Positions 25,119-30,980 of a stretch of 33,976 nucleotides of DNA are shown here, in pieces. The number at the start of each line of letters is the position of its first letter. Positions within the stretch are counted from its first letter, which is position 1. A program made the position numbers and the translations under genes. The notes below the pieces were generated by a model that made no database searches, was not told the origin of the DNA, and was given only the letters and a program-made list of their open reading frames with translations. The DNA is from an uncultured Granulosicoccaceae bacterium (GTDB taxonomy: Bacteria; Pseudomonadota; Gammaproteobacteria; Granulosicoccales; Granulosicoccaceae), in the NCBI GenBank assembly GCA_938008205.1, contig CALLLY010000385.1, forward strand, positions 1-33,976. The letters run 5' to 3'.

Positions 25119-25502
25119 TCAACTTCTAATAAAGCGTTCAGGCTTTGCCACCTCGTGGAGCTTTCGGAAGGTCGTTCCGCTGGCAATGATCAGCAACACC
25201 AGTGCCGCCACTGAAAGTAGCACCAACAACACAAAAATAGCTCTCGCAATGCGATAGCAGCTTCTGCCGATCAGCCTTGCGGCCAGAACAACATTGATAC
25301 GCCTCAAGCGCACCCTGCGTATCGCTCTTTTGATAGAGCGAAAGTGTCTTCCTACCGGGTTGTACAAAGCATCAGCCATATAACTCAATAATTGATCCGC
25401 GAGGGTATCGGCGATAACCGGTTCACACTTTATGAACCGCTCCTCAAAACAGTGCAATAAATCCTCGTGACAATGAGGGCGCGCGCCCACAGTCAAATTC
25501 AA
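25119..25502 (-). CDS. Hypothetical small basic protein with one membrane segment
   Basis: 127 aa if the TTG at 25502 is used; no RBS supports that start, and a nearby GTG or TTG could serve instead. The middle is very basic (HFRSIKRAIRRVRLRRINVVLAA), followed by one convincing transmembrane helix (IFVLLVLLSVAALVLLIIAS) and a short tail. I recognise no family. Its position between eda and a divergent small gene leaves room for a real gene, and the hydrophobic segment is not typical of a random shadow. A spurious ORF remains possible. Confidence 0.45.
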   Translation of the reverse strand: MNLTVGARPHCHEDLLHCFEERFIKCEPVIADTLADQLLSYMADALYNPVGRHFRSIKRAIRRVRLRRINVVLAARLIGRSCYRIARAIFVLLVLLSVAALVLLIIASGTTFRKLHEVAKPERFIRS

Positions 25503-25528
25503 TATTCACAATTGGTAATCACGTTTGG

Positions 25529-25557
25529 TTGTCAAAAATCTAGTTGTGCGCTATAGG
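25529..25557 (+). promoter_or_regulatory. Candidate sigma70 promoter for the 79-aa gene
   Basis: TTGTCA (25529-25534) and TATAGG (25552-25557) are separated by 17 bp, giving 5/6 and 4/6 matches. Transcription would start near 25564, about 60 nt before the ATG at 25626. The remainder of 25503-25625 holds nothing else recognisable. Confidence 0.4.
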
Positions 25558-25625
25558 AATAACTAATGCGTCGCTAATTAAGGCCGAAACAACAATAAAA
25601 GCGGTCTGACGAACGGGAGTACCTC

Positions 25626-25865
25626 ATGACTAAAATTGAAGAGGCCAAATCAACGTGTGATGGACTCCACCGATTGATGAGACGGCTGAACGGTGCAGCA
25701 GTTGATCTGGATAAAGGCGGCGCGAGCGCCCACGAGTTAATGGCGTTGCTTGCTTCTACGAATGAGTGCATCAGTAACCTAAGCACTCAGCTCGATTCCA
25801 TAGAGCAATTGAACAATGCTTCCAATCTTCCTGAGCTCGATTTCGAATTAAAAAACTCAAGCTAA
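25626..25865 (+). CDS. Small acidic helical protein of unknown function
   Basis: 79 aa. A clear Shine-Dalgarno (GGGAG) lies seven bases before the ATG, and a plausible promoter lies upstream, so it is very likely a real gene. The sequence is predicted helical: two amphipathic stretches (EEAKSTCDGLHRLMRRLNGAA and SAHELMALLASTNECISNLSTQLDSIEQL) joined by a Gly-rich turn, with two cysteines. No signal peptide, no membrane segment, no recognised family. Monocistronic by appearance and convergent with the M48 protease gene. Confidence 0.7.
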   Translation: MTKIEEAKSTCDGLHRLMRRLNGAAVDLDKGGASAHELMALLASTNECISNLSTQLDSIEQLNNASNLPELDFELKNSS

Positions 25866-25893
25866 CACCGGGTAATCCTTGCTGTGGCCCGCA

Positions 25894-26775
25894 TCAGTTC
25901 CCCGGACTGTTCAGCCAGTTCATAAATTCTGTCGGCAGATCGGTCGTTTTTCCCTCTACATTCCAGCCATTGTCGTGCGCAATCCGAAGCAGATCATCAA
26001 TTCTCTGTTTATCGAGCGGGTGGGTGGAGAAAAAACCATCCAGCGCACCAACGTCTGATTCATCACGCTGCGCCATAAATAAAACAAATAAGTCATCTGC
26101 CCCGTCTGTGTGTCCATAAATTTTATTCACCGCTTTTAGTCCGTTTTCATCAGACTGAGATTCCATATCCCGCGAAAAATTCAGATTACTCAGCGACCCG
26201 GCAAGGCCGTACAAGCGCCCCTTCACACCCGCACCACCAGGCAACAGCGCAGCACCCAATGCCACAGCTATTCCACCGCCAACACCTCTGACCGGATGAC
26301 GCAATTGCACGTGAGAATATTCATGCGCCAACAACATCACCAGAGCATTCTCGTGGGGTAGTTGTTTTAATAGTCCTTTGTACAGATACACATGACCACC
26401 CAGAGTCGCAAACGCATTAACAACATCTTCATCACTATAGTGTAAGTGAATAGCCATAGGTGACTTCATCTCCAGCGCCTGCTCTACTTTGGCGCCGAGT
26501 TGATTTAAATAGTCATGCAGCGGTGAGTCATTCTCATCTTCACTGAAGGGGGAGCTCTCACCCGCTTCGGTAAGTGCTGTGTCAATACGATCTGTTAACC
26601 ACACTTCAGCCCTGTAGGGAATGAGTCCCGCCAGATGCCCACCAGCAAAGTTCAGCAACAGACCAAACAATATCAACGCCACAACAGCGGCAATTGTCAG
26701 ACGGATAAACTCTGCCAGCGGATGGCGGTTCGGTGTGTTTATACCTTCTTCAGGCAATCTATTCTGGTATTCCAT
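25894..26775 (-). CDS. M48-family membrane zinc metalloprotease
   Basis: 293 aa. One N-terminal transmembrane segment (about 24-50, LTIAAVVALILFGLLLNFAGG) is followed by an extracytoplasmic or cytoplasmic protease domain. The zinc site is HEYSH at 151-155 (H151, E152, H155), with the probable third ligand E205 in SRDMESQSDENG, the ExxxD form of M48. VNAFATLGGHVYLYKGLL before the active site and FSTHPLDKQRIDDL near the end are typical of the family. A second hydrophobic stretch (GGGIAVALGAALLPGG) follows the active site. It is the last gene of a minus-strand set with two YbjQ-family genes (36 bp gap), which suggests an envelope quality-control or stress role (inference). Confidence 0.92.
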   Translation of the reverse strand: MEYQNRLPEEGINTPNRHPLAEFIRLTIAAVVALILFGLLLNFAGGHLAGLIPYRAEVWLTDRIDTALTEAGESSPFSEDENDSPLHDYLNQLGAKVEQALEMKSPMAIHLHYSDEDVVNAFATLGGHVYLYKGLLKQLPHENALVMLLAHEYSHVQLRHPVRGVGGGIAVALGAALLPGGAGVKGRLYGLAGSLSNLNFSRDMESQSDENGLKAVNKIYGHTDGADDLFVLFMAQRDESDVGALDGFFSTHPLDKQRIDDLLRIAHDNGWNVEGKTTDLPTEFMNWLNSPGN

Positions 26776-26811
26776 CTGCCCGTCAATTCAGCTGATTATT
26801 CACATGCACTT

Positions 26812-27318
26812 TCAGTTCGCTATAGATAATGGCGCAGAAGCAGACATCTCATCAGAGCCACTGTGCATCGCAGGTTCTGTTGTTAAAGTAGAGTCCAGTA
26901 AAGCGGTACCATAAGCGAGTACTTCAATGGTCGTTACCCTTCCTCCGATCCGGGATGTTTCATATTTTATATTAAACACTTGCAATGCCCCCAGGGCATG
27001 AGCCTGCTCTTTTACCCGCAACAGCGCTTCACGACGCCCGCGATCCAGCAGCGGTTCGTAGGTTCTTACGCGACCACCAAAAATATTGACCAGGCTGGCC
27101 ACAAACGACTTAAAGTAGTCGCTTGCTACGACGACATTGCCAACAACCAGAACCTGCCGAAATTTCTCACCTGTCGGTGGATGCTTTGAGCCCACAACCA
27201 CAATAGGCTGCAGTTCTTTTTCACGGCGTATAATAGACCGATAGTGCCTCTTCTCACTGAGCTGTCCAAAGCCGAAGCCCAGTAGCAGCAACACGGCAAA
27301 CATGATGGCGTCGATCAT
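26812..27318 (-). CDS. Membrane-anchored YbjQ-family protein
   Basis: 168 aa. An N-terminal transmembrane helix (IDAIMFAVLLLLGFGFG) and basic linker are followed by a YbjQ/UPF0145-like domain: VVVASDYFKSFVASLVNIFGGRVRTYEPLLDRGRREALLRVKEQAHALGA (excerpts) and a GGRVTTIEVLAYGTAL ending. YbjQ proteins form small beta-rich oligomers; the function is not established. Its ATG overlaps the stop of the upstream ybjQ-like gene by 4 bp. The C-terminal 25 residues look disordered. Confidence 0.82.
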   Translation of the reverse strand: MIDAIMFAVLLLLGFGFGQLSEKRHYRSIIRREKELQPIVVVGSKHPPTGEKFRQVLVVGNVVVASDYFKSFVASLVNIFGGRVRTYEPLLDRGRREALLRVKEQAHALGALQVFNIKYETSRIGGRVTTIEVLAYGTALLDSTLTTEPAMHSGSDEMSASAPLSIAN

Positions 27319-27638
27319 GATTCATTTGCCACTTGAACAGCTGCGCCATAAACAAAGATTTCTGCCGCACCGGACGCGATACTCGACGTTGAAAAACGCA
27401 CATTAAGAATGGCATTGGCCTCAATACTTTTTGCCTGCTGGATAAGCCTTTCGACTGCCTCTTCACGGGATTCGTGCAGAAGTTCGGTATATCCGACCAG
27501 CTCTCCACCAAAAATACTTTTCAGCCCTGCCATAATGTCACGCCCGGCATGTTTGGAACGTACAGAACTCCCCTGCACCAACCCAAGGTGACGCTGTACT
27601 GTCATACCTGGCAGGTATTCCAGACTGGTAATAATCAT
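27315..27638 (-). CDS. YbjQ-family (UPF0145) protein
   Basis: 107 aa, the usual size of soluble YbjQ. Conserved features: LGLVQGSSVRSKHAGRDIMAGLKSIFGGELVGYTELL (excerpts), SREEAVERLIQQAKSIEANAILNVRFSTS and the final EIFVYGAAVQV strand. A good RBS (AGGA, eight bases) precedes the ATG. It is first in a likely operon ybjQ-like, membrane ybjQ-like, M48 protease, with 4-bp coupling to the second gene. The biochemical role is unknown; the E. coli name is not transferred because paralogues exist here. Confidence 0.88.
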   Translation of the reverse strand: MIITSLEYLPGMTVQRHLGLVQGSSVRSKHAGRDIMAGLKSIFGGELVGYTELLHESREEAVERLIQQAKSIEANAILNVRFSTSSIASGAAEIFVYGAAVQVANES

Positions 27639-27781
27639 ATTAGCTTTCCTGTTTTTATATTCGGGGGATCCGCTACTTTCTAATATTCTACAGCATGGCC
27701 GTAACTGCGGAGCATGCTACAGTTGTCAAGCATCGTAACCGCCATCATTCCAGTTGCCATTGTTTACAATTTAAAATTTCT

Positions 27782-28453
27782 ATGACCACACTCTATTTAA
27801 TCCGACATGGCCAGGCGTCCATCGGCACTGACAATTACGATGTGCTGTCACCGCTCGGCGAACGGCAAGCAGCATTGCTGGGAAAACATCTGCAACTACT
27901 CAACGTATCCTTTGATGCGGTGTACAGTGGTTCACTTACGCGGCAAAAAGATACCGCTGCAATCGCCTTGAATCATCAGCCTGTTAGCCTGGAGATTATC
28001 GCCGGTTTTAACGAGTACCACCACGCAGCAATTTACCAGCACTATGCTCCACGAACTGAACTGAAATCAGTCTCCGATCATAATGCACAGCTTGAGTACG
28101 AGGCGTTCTCGACACTGATGAACGCCTGGACCCAGGACAACGAGACAAATTCTGGCGACCTTGAGACATGGCTCCAGTTCAAAACCCGCATACATCAGGC
28201 AATAGATGAAGTCGCAGCACGACATAATCGTGATGACACGGTCGCGATATTTACGTCCGGAGGAGTGATATGCACACTAATGCAACGTATTCTACAGTTT
28301 CCTACCCCCAGAATTTTTGAGATTAACTGGGGTATCTATAACGCCAGTATTTCAAAAATCAAATTGCATCGTGGAGGCATGAAATTGCGTGAGTACAACA
28401 ATATTACGCACCTGCTGCTACATCAGGACGACTCGCTGGTGACCAATATCTGA
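27782..28453 (+). CDS. Histidine phosphatase superfamily (phosphoglycerate mutase-like) protein
   Basis: 223 aa from ATG 27782. The ORF track's ATG at 27695 would add a 29-residue His/Cys-rich stretch unlike the family, while the domain begins at once with MTTLYLIRHGQAS. The RHG motif gives the phospho-acceptor H9. Other family elements are LSPLGERQAALLGKHL and VYSGSLTRQKDTA. Where most members have a second catalytic His ('sHGG'), this protein reads FTSGGVI with Ser at about 159, a variant that may alter or abolish phosphatase activity. Substrate unknown. No clear RBS at either start. Its stop codon lies 2 bp before the inverted-repeat element. Confidence 0.85.
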   Translation: MTTLYLIRHGQASIGTDNYDVLSPLGERQAALLGKHLQLLNVSFDAVYSGSLTRQKDTAAIALNHQPVSLEIIAGFNEYHHAAIYQHYAPRTELKSVSDHNAQLEYEAFSTLMNAWTQDNETNSGDLETWLQFKTRIHQAIDEVAARHNRDDTVAIFTSGGVICTLMQRILQFPTPRIFEINWGIYNASISKIKLHRGGMKLREYNNITHLLLHQDDSLVTNI

Positions 28454-28455
28454 TC

Positions 28456-28707
28456 ACCTAGCCTGCATTATTCATGAGGATTCGTCACTCAGCGGAAATA
28501 GTGCAAAACAGGTCGCTTGATCAAGCGAGAAACGTGGCCCGCCACGCGCCGAGCTTGATCGGGCGAGATGTGCAGCAATATTTGTGTCTGATGGTGAATA
28601 GACACACTGTTACATTGAAACTGGTCGGTAAGTACAAGTTTTGATCTATAAAAATAGTAATTTCTCTTAAGTTTCCGCGGTCGCCTCATGAATAATGCAG
28701 GCTAGGT
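28456..28707. mobile_element. 252-bp element with perfect 24-bp terminal inverted repeats (MITE or deleted IS)
   Basis: The left end (28456-28479, beginning acctagcctgcattatt) and right end (28684-28707) are exact reverse complements over 24 bp. The interior of about 204 bp has no convincing gene; the 66-codon antisense ORF is probably chance or a decayed fragment. It contains a 16-bp perfect palindrome (TCGCTTGA-TCAAGCGA at 28513). The CCTAG start of the repeat recalls IS1380-family ends such as ISEcp1, but that is only a resemblance. No target duplication is evident. This accounts for nearly all of the 319-bp gap between the phosphatase and dehydrogenase genes; 28708-28772 shows nothing recognisable. 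Confidence 0.75.
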
Positions 28708-28772
28708 TCCACCAGGTAAGACACGATAAGATGAAACCCTTATGTCGTCTGATAGAAACCCGGCAAGCCAGG

Positions 28773-29765
28773 CTACGGAATTAAGACAATCTTGGGCGCA
28801 GCAGACTTACCGTTATGTATATCGGCAAATGCACCGGCACCATCCGACAAAGGTCTTTGCTCAACCCAGTCCAATGCTCCTAACCCACCATGATGCAGCA
28901 ACGCAATGGACGCATTGAGATCAGCCACGGTGTAGCAATAATTTCCAACAAACGATACTTCCTGCAACGTTAAACGGCGCGTGTCCAGTCCGAGCTCCTG
29001 ATCCTGCAGTCCGGCATGACAGATTACTCCTCCCGGCCGGACCATCCGGCTGCTCGCTTCGCGGGTCTTGCCACTGCCAACGGCGTCGAACACCACATCG
29101 AAGCTTGCTTCTTCGGGCTCGTTTTGAAGCGGATTATAGACATGCCCGAAATTGTGTTTTTCTGCAGTGGTGCGGCGCAAAGCATTAGTATCACCGAGAT
29201 AGACCTCTGAGCACCCTTTACTCTTAAGTACCAGGGCAGCCAGCACCCCGATAGCGCCCGCACCCAGTACCAGCGCGCGCGCTTCAGAGACCGGGCGATG
29301 CAATACTCTTTCAGCCAGCACAACGCTGTGCACACCCACTGCTGTCGGCTCAGTCAGGCTGGCCTCGATAATACCCATATCTGCCGGCATCGTTAAAGCA
29401 TTTCGGGCCGGCAGAACGACCTGATCAGCAAAAGCACCGGCAATACGCATTCCGACCAGCTCTCGTGCCGCGCAAAGGTTACTTCTACCAGAGACACATT
29501 CTTGACAATGACCACAGGTTATTAAGGGATTAACGATAACCCGCTCGCCCTGACGGTCTCCGTTTTGCACCACACCACAAGCTTCATGACCCAATACCAA
29601 AGGCGGTACGCGCCGCGCATCTAATCCATGATACGCGTGCATATCCGAACCACACAAACCGCAGGCATCGACGCTCAGCAGCATTTCATCAGCCGCGGGG
29701 GGTGCAGGTTCAGGCTCGTCTCGATAAACCACGTCCTGCGTGCCGACATAAACCAAAGCTTTCAT
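28773..29765 (-). CDS. Zinc-dependent medium-chain alcohol dehydrogenase
   Basis: 330 aa, slightly short for the MDR superfamily (usually 340-380). Catalytic zinc residues: C38 (GLCGSD), H60 and E61 (GHEACG). Structural zinc cysteines: C84, C87, C90 and C98 in CGHCQECVSGRSNLC. The Rossmann fold has LVLGAGAIGVLAALVLKSKG and a following acidic residue in VYLGDT, favouring NAD over NADP. It resembles sorbitol, threonine or galactitol-phosphate dehydrogenases; the exact polyol or alcohol substrate cannot be told. It stands alone, divergent from the OmpA-domain gene, with no transporter or kinase beside it to reveal a pathway. Confidence 0.92.
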   Translation of the reverse strand: MKALVYVGTQDVVYRDEPEPAPPAADEMLLSVDACGLCGSDMHAYHGLDARRVPPLVLGHEACGVVQNGDRQGERVIVNPLITCGHCQECVSGRSNLCAARELVGMRIAGAFADQVVLPARNALTMPADMGIIEASLTEPTAVGVHSVVLAERVLHRPVSEARALVLGAGAIGVLAALVLKSKGCSEVYLGDTNALRRTTAEKHNFGHVYNPLQNEPEEASFDVVFDAVGSGKTREASSRMVRPGGVICHAGLQDQELGLDTRRLTLQEVSFVGNYCYTVADLNASIALLHHGGLGALDWVEQRPLSDGAGAFADIHNGKSAAPKIVLIP

Positions 29766-29831
29766 ATAACCGTTCCCGAATGCGGATGTGTGAATATTTG
29801 TTTACAAATGTTGTGCGTATCACCTCACATA

Positions 29832-29858
29832 TTGTCCGTCGATAAATCAGACGGACAA
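29832..29858. promoter_or_regulatory. Perfect 9-bp inverted repeat between divergent genes
   Basis: TTGTCCGTC and GACGGACAA are separated by 9 bp (gataaatca). It lies 66 bp upstream of the dehydrogenase start and 62 bp upstream of the OmpA-domain gene start. It could be an operator for a dimeric regulator or a leader hairpin. No regulator gene is adjacent. Confidence 0.4.
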
Positions 29859-29920
29859 GCAGGTTGGCTAACAATTTGCGCATTATCTCTGAAAGTGTCA
29901 AATCAGTCGACGGAATCACT

Positions 29921-30976
29921 ATGCGTCTTATACCTGCAGTACTGTTAACCGCCCTTCTCGGTGTGGTGTACTGGGTCGGTGCCACTCTTTTTACCGACCG
30001 GATCCAGAACGATATCACCGAGCGCTCAAGCGCCGCCATTGCCGAGGTCAATCCTGATGTTGATCTGTCAGTGGATGGGCGCGATGTGACGTTATCCGGC
30101 CTAGTCAACTCCGAACGAGACCGCACACACGCGAAGCAAACCGTGGACTCCGTGTGGGGAGTGCGAGCATCGAAAAGCATGCTGGAATTGCGGGACGGGT
30201 ATGACTTTAATGCGACTCACAACGTGAGCCAGGGCATGACTATCGGCGGCACCGTCGATACTGATCAGGCGCTCAGCCACATGAAGCAAGCCATCGATCC
30301 GGTGGTTCCTGCTGGCACCGTGGCAACCACCGGCCGCCGATTAGCGATGAGCCCGGAAAAGCTGGCGCTGGGTGCCGGTGCTCTGTTAATGCTCAACCAG
30401 GGTGACCTGAAAATTAATGAAGAGCAATTCATTCTCAATGGTCAGGCAGAAGATGATCAGATCAAAGCAGCTATTGAAAACAACCTGGCCAATCAGCAAG
30501 GCGTCATAGATCCGTTAGAACTGATTACTAACATAGATGTCGCCAACAACATGACGCAAGCCTGCCGCTCTATGCTTCAGTCTGTCGTAGATCAGGACAC
30601 CATTTTGTTCGAGATTGACAGCGCTGTCGTTTCCGACGCGTATATGAATGTGGTTTCAAACCATGCGCATTTACTGGAGGCCTGCCCCGGGATCCTGTTG
30701 GTGGAAGCACACGCTGACCAGGACGGTAGTGAGAACTATAACCTTGAACTCTCAAAGCGACGTGCCACTGCCGTTGCCGATTCAATCGCGTCGCAAGGTG
30801 TCGGTCATGAACGCATCCAAATCTTCTCATATGGAGAAACCCGACCCGTCGCATCTAACGAATCAACCAACGACAAGACCTACAACCGACGTGTGAATAT
30901 TCAGTACGTGCACGATACAAACACCAATTTTTTAACCTTGCAACAAACCATCATTAGCTCTCAGAGCGCGGAGTAG
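29921..30976 (+). CDS. BON and OmpA-domain envelope protein
   Basis: 351 aa from ATG 29921, which has GGA eight bases upstream and places a hydrophobic N-terminal segment (LIPAVLLTALLGVVYWVGATLF) at the start; the TTG at 29864 in the ORF track adds 19 unsupported residues. A BON-like domain (about 28-95, VDLSVDGRDVTLSGLVNSERDR) and a second weaker one (about 155-195, INEEQFILNGQAEDDQIKAAI) are followed by a C-terminal OmpA peptidoglycan-binding domain (226-335, with LVEAHADQDGS, NLELSKRRATAVADSI and SYGETRPVASN). The N-terminal segment may be an uncleaved anchor. The architecture recalls ArfA/OmpATb-like proteins. It ends 4 bp before the coiled-coil gene, so the pair probably bridges membrane and cell wall (inference). 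Confidence 0.9.
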   Translation: MRLIPAVLLTALLGVVYWVGATLFTDRIQNDITERSSAAIAEVNPDVDLSVDGRDVTLSGLVNSERDRTHAKQTVDSVWGVRASKSMLELRDGYDFNATHNVSQGMTIGGTVDTDQALSHMKQAIDPVVPAGTVATTGRRLAMSPEKLALGAGALLMLNQGDLKINEEQFILNGQAEDDQIKAAIENNLANQQGVIDPLELITNIDVANNMTQACRSMLQSVVDQDTILFEIDSAVVSDAYMNVVSNHAHLLEACPGILLVEAHADQDGSENYNLELSKRRATAVADSIASQGVGHERIQIFSYGETRPVASNESTNDKTYNRRVNIQYVHDTNTNFLTLQQTIISSQSAE

Positions 30977-30980
30977 AAAT

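Noticed and set aside
27695-27781. Upstream ATG of the phosphatase ORF
   Set aside because: It adds 29 residues unlike the family, and the domain starts directly at the ATG at 27782.
28489-28689. 66-codon minus-strand ORF inside the inverted-repeat element
   Set aside because: No transposase motif is recognisable and there is no supported start; at most a decayed fragment.
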